From: Lentzea sp. NBRC 105346
GTDB taxonomy: Bacteria; Actinomycetota; Actinomycetes; Mycobacteriales; Pseudonocardiaceae
Length of the DNA: 64,000 nucleotides
Assembly: GCF_030269605.1 (NCBI RefSeq)
Contig: NZ_BSTQ01000001.1
Coordinates: 1,076,850-1,140,849 of the forward strand
Reading direction: 5' to 3'
A program made the translations under genes and the position numbers. Under the pieces are notes generated by a model. That model ran no database searches, was not told the origin of the DNA, and was given only the letters and a program-made list of their open reading frames with translations. Shown here piece by piece: positions 56,334 to 64,000 of the stretch (its first letter is position 1; each line of letters begins with the position of its first letter).

Positions 56334-56861
56334 ATGCGCAAGTACATCGGGGTCTTCGCTGCCATCGCCGGCTGCACGCTCGCACTGACGAGCCCGGCCA
56401 GCGCTGCGACGAACTTCTTTCGTATCAACCAGTTCGACAGCAAGCTGCCGCTCACGGCCGAGTCGGCTTCCGAAGGCGCGCGCGTCGTGCTGTCGGGGAT
56501 CAACCAGTTCAACTTCCGCCAGCAGTGGAGCATCAAGACAAATGCGGGCACAGCGGCGCTGACCTACGTGTTACGGCAGAAGATCTCGTCGAACGGCCAG
56601 CTGGTCGACGGCTGCCTCGACCTGCCCAGAGACGTGAACCGCGACCAGCAGCAGCCGGGTGAGGTGCTCGTCGTGCGCAAGTGCGACGGCTCGAACTCGC
56701 AGAAGTGGTTGGACGTCAACACGAACTCGTCCACCGGCACTGTCAACCTGGAAAACTCGCTGAGCCTCATGAAGCTCGACGTCGTGAACAACGTGGCGGT
56801 ACAGAAGTTCGTGTCGTCACCCAGCCAGCGGGTCTTCAAGGTGTTCGTCACGTCGGCCTGA
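56334..56861 (+). CDS. secreted ricin-type beta-trefoil protein
   Basis: A 175-residue exported protein. The signal peptide is MRKYIGVFAAIAGCTLALTS with cleavage after ASA near residue 25. The mature ~150 residues form one beta-trefoil (RICIN-like) unit: LTAESASEGARVVLSG, FRQQWSIKTN, VDGCLDLPRDVN, VRKCDGSNSQKWLDVN. Two cysteines probably pair. QxW-type motifs are present (QQW, QKW). It probably binds carbohydrate or acts as an inhibitor; no enzyme motif. It overlaps the convergent GNAT gene by 14 bases. Confidence 0.75.
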   Translation: MRKYIGVFAAIAGCTLALTSPASAATNFFRINQFDSKLPLTAESASEGARVVLSGINQFNFRQQWSIKTNAGTAALTYVLRQKISSNGQLVDGCLDLPRDVNRDQQQPGEVLVVRKCDGSNSQKWLDVNTNSSTGTVNLENSLSLMKLDVVNNVAVQKFVSSPSQRVFKVFVTSA

Positions 56862-57375
56862 GCCGGGCGGCGCGCTCGTACACGATCTCCAGACCGTCCT
56901 CGTCGTCCCACTGCTCACCGACCTCGGCGAACCCGTACTGCGCGGCCAGCCGGTACGACGCGACGTTGTCGGGGCTGATGGTCACCCGGACGGTACGTAC
57001 GTCGGGCTCTTCGCTCGCGCGGTGCAGCAACGCTTCCAGCGCCGCGCGGGCGTAGCCGCGCCGCCGGTGCGCGGGGTCGACGGCGTAACCGATCTCCACC
57101 ATGCCTGCCGCGTCGGGCGGCCCGTGGTAACCGGCCCTTCCGACGGCGAGCCGCCGCTCGGCGTCCCAGATGACACCGGTGACCCACGCGGCGCTCGCAG
57201 GGTCCTCGTCGGCCTGCGCCGCGCGCATCCGCCACACCCCACGTGCCTCGGGCCGGGCGAGGTAGCTGGACAGCAGCACGGGACTCGCCGCGTTGGCCGC
57301 CTCCAGATCGCCGACGGCGAGCGCGTGGAAGACCGGGCCGGTCAGGTGAACGATGGTGATCACAGCAGCCACCAT
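56848..57375 (-). CDS. GNAT-family N-acetyltransferase
   Basis: A 175-residue acetyltransferase. The acetyl-CoA motif A is IGYAVDPAHRRRGYARAALE (R/QxxGxG/A form: RRRGYA), followed by VRTVRVTISPDNVASYRLAA and YGFAEVGEQWDDEDG, the RimJ/RimL-like end. The N-terminal acceptor part is VFHALAVGDLEAANAASPVL. The substrate is unknown. The start is ATG 57375, or GTG 57363 which begins right before the conserved part. The frame is open upstream across the divergent gene's promoter but is not coding there. Confidence 0.82.
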   Translation of the reverse strand: MVAAVITIVHLTGPVFHALAVGDLEAANAASPVLLSSYLARPEARGVWRMRAAQADEDPASAAWVTGVIWDAERRLAVGRAGYHGPPDAAGMVEIGYAVDPAHRRRGYARAALEALLHRASEEPDVRTVRVTISPDNVASYRLAAQYGFAEVGEQWDDEDGLEIVYERAARLRPT

Positions 57376-57448
57376 ATGCAGCGCCGCAACCGGCTTTCCC
57401 GGGCATATTCGGATGCGACGTGGACATCCGGCTGCCACTCTCGGCACC

Positions 57449-58186
57449 ATGTTCGACGACCTGGTAGCCGAAGCCGAGTCCGTGCCCACCGAAGGCTGGG
57501 ACTTCTCGTGGTTCGACGGACGGGCCACTGAGGACCGTCCGTCCTGGGGCTACCAGAAGATCCTCGCCGACCGCATGGCGAAGGCCGAGTCCGCATTGGA
57601 CCTCCAGACCGGCGGCGGCGAGGTGCTCGCGGGCATCCCGGTGAAACCCCGCACGCTCAAGGCGACGGAGTCGTGGCCGCCCAACCTGGAGATCGCCAAA
57701 GCCAACCTCCCGACCGCCGAGATCGTCCTGCTGGAGAACGACGCCGACCTGCCGTTCCCGGACGAGCAGTTCGACCTGGTGAGCAGCAGGCACCCGGTGC
57801 ACGTCCGCTGGGACGAGGTCCATCGGGTCCTGAAAAGGAACGGCACCTACCTCAGCCAAGACGTCGGCGCGGGCTCCGTCCGCGAGCTCACGGACTTCAT
57901 GATGGGACCGCAACCCGTGCATCCGGCCCGCAGCCCGATGACGGCGGTCAGGAACGCCGAGGCCAGCAACCTCGAAGTCGTCACCATCAAGCAGGAGGCG
58001 ACCAGGATGGAGTTCCACGACATCGCGGCCGTCATCGTCTTCCTGCGCAAGGTGATCTGGATCGTCCCCGGCTTCACGGTCGAGGCCTATCGCGACAAGC
58101 TCAGGGAGCTGCACGACTTCATCGAACGGCACGGCCCGTTCGTCGCGTACAGCCAGCGGTTCCTCATCGAGGCGCGGAAGCGGTGA
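57449..58186 (+). CDS. SAM-dependent methyltransferase-like protein
   Basis: A 245-residue class I methyltransferase-like protein. SALDLQTGGGEVLAG is a motif I variant (LDxxTGGG), LPTAEIVLLENDADLPFPDE the post-I region, and FDLVSSRHPVHVRWDEVHRV motif IV with His in place of the usual aromatic. The C-terminal domain (FHDIAAVIVFLRKVIWIVPG, YRDKLRELHDFIERHGPFVA) is typical of bacterial YcgJ/UbiE-like small-molecule methyltransferases of actinomycetes. ATG 57449 starts MFDDLVAEAESVPTEGWDFS. It overlaps the convergent patatin gene by 23 bases. Confidence 0.8.
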   Translation: MFDDLVAEAESVPTEGWDFSWFDGRATEDRPSWGYQKILADRMAKAESALDLQTGGGEVLAGIPVKPRTLKATESWPPNLEIAKANLPTAEIVLLENDADLPFPDEQFDLVSSRHPVHVRWDEVHRVLKRNGTYLSQDVGAGSVRELTDFMMGPQPVHPARSPMTAVRNAEASNLEVVTIKQEATRMEFHDIAAVIVFLRKVIWIVPGFTVEAYRDKLRELHDFIERHGPFVAYSQRFLIEARKR

Positions 58187-61100
58187 GCATCAACTCGATC
58201 TCGTCGGCGATTCGCCTGCCCGTGTGGCACAAGACCAGCACTTGGCGGTCCGACACGGTCTGTGGTTCCACCAGGTAACTGCACAACAGCCCGCATGCCT
58301 CGAGCCGGGCGAGCAACTTCAGGGCGTAGTCGCCGTCGGGGTAGAGGACCCGAGTCGCCTCAGCGACCAGGGTCCGCCGGATCTTGCTACGCGCCTTGAC
58401 CGGCACCAGCCACGTCGTAACCAGCAACAGGACCGCGGCCATGACGAACGCCGAGGCGGCGATACCGTGCTTCAGCCAGCCCGACCGGTCGACCTGCGAC
58501 GAGAACTCCAGCCGCGCGACGAAGATGCCGATCGCCAGATACACACCTCCGTAGACCGCGGCCCAACCGGCGACCGCCGCGGCGGGGTGTTCAGCCCGGC
58601 TCAGGATCCACGTGTCTTCCTTGGCGGACCACAACTTCAGGGTTCTCCCCTGCCACCGGGCGACGAACAACGCGGGCACGACCACGATCAGCAGCCACCA
58701 CGGGTTGAACGAGATCGTCCGCAATCCGTCGTAGACGTCCGGGAGCATCCCGCCGGAAACCGCGGCCACGCCGAAGACCCCGACAACGACGATCCACACC
58801 GTCGTCAGCGGCCGGCGTCCGATCGCTTTGCCGAGACGTCCGGACGCGTCGAAAAGCAACGCCAACGGTGTCTTGCGAACCGCGGGGATGCTGCCGAGCA
58901 CGACGAGTACGATCGCCATTACGAGGATGCCGGCCAGGCTGACCGTCGCGGTGGACGCCTTCTGCGCCGTTTCGGGGTCGTCGTAGTGGTGCCGCCAACG
59001 GTCGGCGGCATAGATCCCGAGGGGGATCATCGGGCTCAGGAGCACGAGCCCGTGCAACATCGTGCCGGACCGCAGCGCCTCGTAACCGAACATCCCCAGC
59101 AGCAGCGCCGCACCTGCCGTCGCGGCCGGAGCGATGGCCCACACCGGCAGCAGCGTGAACATTGCGAGCACGAGCATCGCAACGCCGAGCGTCCCGGCCA
59201 GCACGGCGAGACCGTTCGCGACCCGGCTGCCCTTCGTCAGGCCGATGACCATCCAGTACGGCAGCAACGCACCACCCCGGATCGCCCTGGTCACGGGCTT
59301 CACGACGGCCAACCCGGACCGGTCGCTGTCCAGGACCGTCACGGCCGTGGCGGCCGCAGTGGCCGCCGTGCGGATCATCTGGTCGCTGCCCGCCTCGGCC
59401 TTGAGCGGCTCCCGGCCGATGCCCGCCCGGTCGAACGCCTGGAGGGCGTCGAGTCCCTTTTGGACGTTGGTGGCAAGGTCGTTGTCGAACGTGCGTGGCG
59501 TCGGCAGGTCGTCCAGCAGTTTCGCGTACTGAGTCACGAACAGCTCACCACGCGACCGTGAATTCGCACCATCGTTGGCGTCCGCGAGGATCGCGGCCCT
59601 CAGCGCCGGGAGCTCCTCGACGATGATGCGGACGTGCAGGCCCCACGCGGCCAGCTCGGCCAACGCGAGTGCGGAGGGTTCCAGGTCCTGGGCCGAGCTC
59701 GCCGCGTAGATCCTCGTCACCTCCGCCGTGGCCTTGTCGATCAACACGCGCAGTTCGGGGTCGTTGGGCGTTCCGCCGAACATCGTGCGGACCAAGCCGT
59801 CCACCAGATCCGCGGCACTGCCCTGCGGGTTGAGCTCGTGCCGCCGCCACAACCGTTCCGGGTCGAACACGATCTTGCACAGCATCGTGGCGGCGTCCAG
59901 CCTGCCCCAGATCCAGTCGTTCACCCGCCACGATCGCTTGAGGAACCCCGAGAACCGAGCCAGTGAGGCACCGCCGGCCTTGTCGTCCGGGGTCACCGAC
60001 AGCTTGGCGAACGCGTTCTTCGTCTGCAGGCTCACCTGGGCGAGCTCGACGGGCTGGTCGAGCCCCTTCGGTGCCTCGTCGCCGAGACACGTCGCGGCGA
60101 TCTCCAGCGCCAGCAGCCGCGACACCCACCCGAGCTTGCCATCGAGTTTCTTCTCGGCGTCGGTCAGATCCTGAAGAAGCAGCTTGTGCCACGGCTGCAG
60201 GTCGGCCATCTTCAGCTTCGGCTCGTCCAGTCTGATCAGCACGGATCTGGCCCGCTCGACGACGTCGCCGATCCGGTTGATGTCGACATGCAGCTTGTTT
60301 CCCTCGTCAGCGTCCGGTCCCACCATTCGCTGGGCGAAGTACGTCAGCCGGTCGGTCCAGTACACCGAGTCGAGCCTCGTCGACGTGGATCCGGTGAAGC
60401 CCGCATCCACCTGCTCGCGCAGGTTCCGGATGTTGCAGCGAGACATGTGGAGGTCCCTGCGCGCCTCCTTGATCTCCAAGTAGTCAGCATCCGACGTCAC
60501 CCAGACGAGCCGCTTGAGCAGATCCAGCGCGGCGGACGCCAACCGTTCGGCCATGGTGAACCCCCACGGCCAGCCCTGGTCGTAGACGCATGTCGGCGGC
60601 ACATCAGCAGGTACGTACGGCAACACCTTGGGGGACTTGAGGTAGGCGCGTTGTGCCTTCTCTGCGGTGAGGCGGACGCGCTCGAACGACCATCCCTCCT
60701 TGTTCGCCCCCGGAGTGTCGATCTGCTGCGTTGTGACCTCACGCGCCACGTACCGGATCATCAAGTCCTCGTAGTGGCTGCGCAGCCCCTTCGCGAGGTC
60801 GTAGATCTCCTTGACGAAGTCCGGCCCCTGCAGGCGTTCGAGCAGGTCGTTGCGTCCGCCACGCCGCGAGGCCGCCGCCCGGTTGTGGTCCTCCACCTTG
60901 TCGACGTACGTCCGGCCGCTCTGGCTGTAGAGGGCGGTCAGCAGGCGTCCGCCCGCGCCGACGATGGTGGGTGGTTTCTCAGTCGTGTCAGCGCGCGGCT
61001 CGTCGTTGGACACGGGTGCATGCGGGAACACGAGCAGCATGACGCGCCGCACGAGACCGTTCGCGGGCATCCGGTCGATCGCCTCGAGCGCCTCCTTCGT

Positions 61101-61913
61101 GGGCGTGTTCACCAGCACGCCGCCGTCGACGGCGAACCGCGACCGGTCGGTGCCGGCGGCGAACCAACTGGCCGCTTCGCCCATGTCGTCGTCGTCGCGC
61201 ACCTGGACGAAGGAGGGCTCGAACGCGAACGGGAACGACGCCGTCGACCGCGCGGCGAGCGCGAGCCGATCGATGGTCTTCTCCAGGTCGCCGGTGAAGT
61301 CGGTGTTCTCGCCGTCTGTCCTCTTGTAGAAGTCGTCGGTCCAGCGACCGTTCGGTGGCTTGGCCCACTTGGCCGGGTCTCGCCGGAAGTTGAACACGCC
61401 CTGGTGCACGGTCTGGACGAGCGGTTGACCGAGGTCGTCGAAGGTCACCTTCGGCACACCGTTGAGCAGGGTGGTCGTGATGCGCAGGTCGATGGGCCGC
61501 TCGGAAGCGGGGCGCGGGACGAAGTCCTTGGTCAGCGCGGTGAACGCGGTGCGCAGCTTCGGCAGGAAGAACTCGTCGCCCTGCAGCAACGACATCGGTT
61601 GGCCGCTGAACGGTGGCCGCAGCAACTGTTCGAACGCACCCTGCTCCACCCACAGGTCACGCAGGCTGCTCAGGTCGGCCTTTTCGTTGACCTGGGACAG
61701 CGCGAGTGCCGCGCCGTTGATCCCACCGGCCGACGTGCCGGTGATGACATCGACCCGCGCGACGCTGCCGACTTCGTTCAGGAAGTGCTCGTACAGCCCG
61801 GCCCGGTTCGTCAGGCGGTCGAGTTCCAGGGCCACGCCGCCCATCCAGACCGCCAGGCTCACGCCGCCGTTCAGCACGACCGCGAACCGGATCTCCTCTG
61901 GCGCGACTTCCAT
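58164..61913 (-). CDS. patatin-like phospholipase with DUF3376 and C-terminal membrane domain
   Basis: A 1249-residue protein. The N-terminal ~330 residues are a patatin hydrolase: oxyanion loop VVLNGGVSLAVWMGGVALEL, nucleophile elbow VITGTSAGGINGAALAL (Ser61), and the catalytic Asp in RSRFAVDGGVLVNTP near residue 260. A long helical region (residues ~400-900) corresponds to DUF3376. The last ~350 residues contain eight or so spans (LAVLAGTLGVAMLVLAMFTL, VSLAGILVMAIVLVVLGSIP) and a short cytosolic end. The Ser-Asp dyad is intact, so a lipid acyl-hydrolase at the membrane is expected. It probably shares regulation with aftD upstream (39-base gap). Confidence 0.88.
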   Translation of the reverse strand: MEVAPEEIRFAVVLNGGVSLAVWMGGVALELDRLTNRAGLYEHFLNEVGSVARVDVITGTSAGGINGAALALSQVNEKADLSSLRDLWVEQGAFEQLLRPPFSGQPMSLLQGDEFFLPKLRTAFTALTKDFVPRPASERPIDLRITTTLLNGVPKVTFDDLGQPLVQTVHQGVFNFRRDPAKWAKPPNGRWTDDFYKRTDGENTDFTGDLEKTIDRLALAARSTASFPFAFEPSFVQVRDDDDMGEAASWFAAGTDRSRFAVDGGVLVNTPTKEALEAIDRMPANGLVRRVMLLVFPHAPVSNDEPRADTTEKPPTIVGAGGRLLTALYSQSGRTYVDKVEDHNRAAASRRGGRNDLLERLQGPDFVKEIYDLAKGLRSHYEDLMIRYVAREVTTQQIDTPGANKEGWSFERVRLTAEKAQRAYLKSPKVLPYVPADVPPTCVYDQGWPWGFTMAERLASAALDLLKRLVWVTSDADYLEIKEARRDLHMSRCNIRNLREQVDAGFTGSTSTRLDSVYWTDRLTYFAQRMVGPDADEGNKLHVDINRIGDVVERARSVLIRLDEPKLKMADLQPWHKLLLQDLTDAEKKLDGKLGWVSRLLALEIAATCLGDEAPKGLDQPVELAQVSLQTKNAFAKLSVTPDDKAGGASLARFSGFLKRSWRVNDWIWGRLDAATMLCKIVFDPERLWRRHELNPQGSAADLVDGLVRTMFGGTPNDPELRVLIDKATAEVTRIYAASSAQDLEPSALALAELAAWGLHVRIIVEELPALRAAILADANDGANSRSRGELFVTQYAKLLDDLPTPRTFDNDLATNVQKGLDALQAFDRAGIGREPLKAEAGSDQMIRTAATAAATAVTVLDSDRSGLAVVKPVTRAIRGGALLPYWMVIGLTKGSRVANGLAVLAGTLGVAMLVLAMFTLLPVWAIAPAATAGAALLLGMFGYEALRSGTMLHGLVLLSPMIPLGIYAADRWRHHYDDPETAQKASTATVSLAGILVMAIVLVVLGSIPAVRKTPLALLFDASGRLGKAIGRRPLTTVWIVVVGVFGVAAVSGGMLPDVYDGLRTISFNPWWLLIVVVPALFVARWQGRTLKLWSAKEDTWILSRAEHPAAAVAGWAAVYGGVYLAIGIFVARLEFSSQVDRSGWLKHGIAASAFVMAAVLLLVTTWLVPVKARSKIRRTLVAEATRVLYPDGDYALKLLARLEACGLLCSYLVEPQTVSDRQVLVLCHTGRRIADEIELMLTASAPR

Positions 61914-61952
61914 GCCCCTAGATCGCCGATCAGCGGACCAGGGTTACCGCAT

Positions 61953-64000
61953 TCAGCCCAATGGCGCAACCGTCCGGATAGGCTCCGTCAATGCGTCCTG
62001 CTGGCGCTTTCGTGAGCCGAACGGACGGAACGCCGCCGCCACAACGGCCGACACGGCGAACAGCAACGCGGCCTGCACGACCGGCGAGTACGCCCACTCC
62101 TGGCCGTGCCCGAACAGCCGGCCCAAAACAGCGACACCGCCACCGACCGCCACACCGGAGAGAGCGATCACCTTGGGAGCCGGAGCCCACAGCTCGCGCG
62201 CCAACAGGCATGCGATCAGCGCAACGATCGGCAGCATCCCGCCGAGCACCCCGAGCAGCACGATCATCACCACGACGGGCCAGCGTCCGCGAGACGGTTC
62301 CACGAACGTCACGAGACGCCGAGACCGTCGCACCGCGAGGAACACCACCAGAAGCACCGACAGGACACCGATCAGCAGGCCGAACCGGTACTGCGTGTCC
62401 GGCGTGAACGACAGCTCGACCTCACCGCCCGCGCCCTCGGGCAGGATCCACGCCTGCTGCCACCCGTCGACCCGCGTGCGCTCCAGCACGGCACCATTCA
62501 ACGTGGCACGCCAGCCCTCGTTCACGTTCTCCGGCACGACGAGCAACGCCGCAGCACCAGCACCGACCTGCACCGAACGCGAAGTGCTGTCCCACGACGA
62601 CACGGAGACGGTGCGATGCGTCGCGGCCGGCGCCTTGGCGTCGAGATGCTTCAGCGACACGTCCTGCACGACGAACGAGTCGGACCGGCTGGTCACCAGC
62701 ACGTGATCACCGGCGGGCAACTCCAATGCCGAAGCCAGGTCGTCGTCACACAACGTCAGCTTCAGCGGCCGGTGACCGACGACGTCACCGACGGTTCCGC
62801 TCACGGAACTGTTGATGCGCTTGCCGTCCACGTCGATCGGGGGGCCCTGGCCGCACGGCACGGTGAACTGCGTCGTCGGCGCGGTGCCGCGCAGCACGTC
62901 GTCCAGCGCGGGCACGTGCAGCTCGCCGATCTCCGCCGGGCCGCCGCCAGACCCGCTGGTCTCGCGGATGACCAGCTCCAGCTTGTCCGTCTTGACGGGG
63001 TTGAACTTGGCCACTCCAGACGGATCGACGCGCACGACCTCGCTGCCCGCGGCCGTCCGCACCTCCAACTCGGCCGGGCGTCGTGCGCCCTTGGGCCACT
63101 CGATGCGGAACTCGGACACCTCACGGGCGCCGCTCCACGACAGCGCCAACGACGGCCGCAGGTCCGTCACGTCCGGCACCCACGACGTGCCCGGATCACC
63201 GTCCACAGCGGACAGTGGACCGGCCGCGACGTCACCCGCCAGCGAGGTCGACGACAGTACCGAGAAACCGTTGGGTGCCAGCGGGTTGCGGCCACCTGCC
63301 GCGGGGACTGCCGTGGCGTTCACGACGAACTTACCGTCAGCTGATGTCCGGAAGAGGCGCGTCAGGCCGTTCGTCTCCTCGCCCAGCCGCGCCAGTCCGG
63401 CGTCGCAGCGGACGAAGTCACCGGCCTTGTAGCAGGCCGAACGCGCCTGGCTGCCCCTGGTGAACGAGAACGAGGCCTTCGGCGACGACACGTCGTGCGG
63501 CACCCGCAGCGCGCGCTGCGCGGACGTGCCCGGCACGGTCAGCTCCTTGATGCCGACGTTGCCGTCCTGCCGGTCCGCGGCCACGCCGAGGATCGTCACG
63601 CGCACTGTCGACGTCAGGCCGGACTTCACCTGGAACTTCTTCACCCCGGCGCCCGGCGGCACCTCGGTCTCGATCGACCCCGCGTCGGTCGTCAGCCGGA
63701 TCCGGTTGACCGTCCACCCGACGCGCAGGTCGTCCAGCAGGTCGAGGCTGACCTCCGACACCTGCCGCGGCGTGTCCAGCTCGATCTCCAGCCACTGCCC
63801 GACCGGCCCGGTGAACGACGACGAGTGCCACGCCGATCCCGGATTCCCGTCCACGGCGGCAAAAGGCGAGTCCGCCGGGTCGATCGCGCCGGCCGCGTCC
63901 GCGTAGGCGGTGGACGTCGAGGCCCGCACCTCGCGGATGCCGCGGTACTCGGCGACGGTCTGGTGCGACACGTCCTGGAACGGCGACACGTCCAGCGCCA
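61953..64000 (-). CDS. aftD: alpha-(1->3)-arabinofuranosyltransferase AftD, C-terminal part (5' end outside window)
   Basis: Partial: 682 codons of the C-terminal portion; the frame is open at the window edge (ALDVSPFQDVSHQTVAEYRG). It contains two carbohydrate-binding beta-sandwich modules of the discoidin type (SPFAAVDGNPGSAWHSSSFT; AVDGDPGTSWVPDVTDLRPS), then a domain ending ENVNEGWRATLNGAVLERTR, and four C-terminal spans (FGLLIGVLSVLLVVFLAVRR, WPVVVMIVLLGVLGGMLPIV). This is the layout of AftD (DUF3367), a ~1400-residue GT-C enzyme that branches arabinan in arabinogalactan. The N-terminal catalytic membrane domain is outside. Its presence indicates a chemotype IV cell wall. Confidence 0.85.
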   Translation of the reverse strand, partial: ALDVSPFQDVSHQTVAEYRGIREVRASTSTAYADAAGAIDPADSPFAAVDGNPGSAWHSSSFTGPVGQWLEIELDTPRQVSEVSLDLLDDLRVGWTVNRIRLTTDAGSIETEVPPGAGVKKFQVKSGLTSTVRVTILGVAADRQDGNVGIKELTVPGTSAQRALRVPHDVSSPKASFSFTRGSQARSACYKAGDFVRCDAGLARLGEETNGLTRLFRTSADGKFVVNATAVPAAGGRNPLAPNGFSVLSSTSLAGDVAAGPLSAVDGDPGTSWVPDVTDLRPSLALSWSGAREVSEFRIEWPKGARRPAELEVRTAAGSEVVRVDPSGVAKFNPVKTDKLELVIRETSGSGGGPAEIGELHVPALDDVLRGTAPTTQFTVPCGQGPPIDVDGKRINSSVSGTVGDVVGHRPLKLTLCDDDLASALELPAGDHVLVTSRSDSFVVQDVSLKHLDAKAPAATHRTVSVSSWDSTSRSVQVGAGAAALLVVPENVNEGWRATLNGAVLERTRVDGWQQAWILPEGAGGEVELSFTPDTQYRFGLLIGVLSVLLVVFLAVRRSRRLVTFVEPSRGRWPVVVMIVLLGVLGGMLPIVALIACLLARELWAPAPKVIALSGVAVGGGVAVLGRLFGHGQEWAYSPVVQAALLFAVSAVVAAAFRPFGSRKRQQDALTEPIRTVAPLG

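Noticed and set aside
1-64000. tRNA, rRNA or riboswitch genes
   Set aside because: No cloverleaf, rRNA core or recognised riboswitch sequence was noticed by eye; a covariance-model search would be needed to exclude small RNAs.

Overview
High-GC actinobacterial chromosome, most likely a mycelial member of the Pseudonocardiaceae (Lentzea/Saccharothrix/Amycolatopsis-like). The basis is strong GC3 bias, frequent GTG/TTG starts, TGATG/ATGA/GTGA gene junctions, a KstR-type sterol regulon, large SARP/LAL regulators, and an AftD-type arabinofuranosyltransferase, which implies an arabinogalactan-containing wall. The genus is an inference; no rRNA or tRNA gene was seen.

Region 1 (1-15.7 kb) is a steroid (cholesterol-type) catabolic island. 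A divergent promoter carrying KstR-like sites drives an FAD-dependent oxidoreductase gene and hsaE leftward, and kstD-kshA-small ORF-kshB-hsd4B rightward. A second unit, fadE34-fadE28-fadE29-chsH2-chsH1-ltp2, runs leftward from kstR and has a perfect KstR operator in the kstR/fadE34 intergenic region. Together these genes shorten the sterol side chain by beta-oxidation and a retro-aldol step, then desaturate and 9alpha-hydroxylate the rings so that they open. A secreted protein, an HTH protein and a double-Clp_N protein sit between the two halves.

Region 2 (15.6-23.4 kb) holds an MBL-fold hydrolase and a DUF4185-type secreted protein, a stand-alone trpF (unusual in actinobacteria), a tandem VOC protein, and a drug-response block (TetR-MFS, TetR, P450). 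The first TetR gene and the P450 gene share a palindromic operator.

Region 3 (23.4-31 kb) is accessory. It has a McrB/McrC type IV restriction pair, a small membrane protein, and a DUF222-HNH (13E12-like) gene enclosed by about 160-bp inverted repeats ending in 62-bp hairpins. It ends with a GH59-like glycosidase carrying a ricin-type lectin domain. Codon usage is relaxed in much of this block.

Region 4 (31-35.8 kb) has a coupled phosphatase/MFS/beta-propeller operon and a YggT/PP2C pair. Region 5 (35.8-47.3 kb) has a degenerate NRPS C-A fragment, two LAL-type LuxR regulators and a giant SARP regulator with a dead cyclase domain, followed by a GntR/glycosidase-like pair.

Region 6 (47.3-64 kb) is an envelope-biogenesis neighbourhood. 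It contains a YiiX-type peptidase, a catalytically dead amidase, a DUF3068 protein, a methyltransferase, GT4, a condensation-fold acyltransferase, a DUF2613 microprotein, a large membrane protein, a flippase, a patatin-DUF3376 and partial aftD. Four copies of a 14-bp palindromic motif punctuate its promoters. A 118-bp palindrome made of six 13-bp units phased at 22 bp lies between the peptidase and amidase genes.

No CRISPR array, prophage or complete insertion sequence was seen. No gene-free stretch exceeds about 300 bases.
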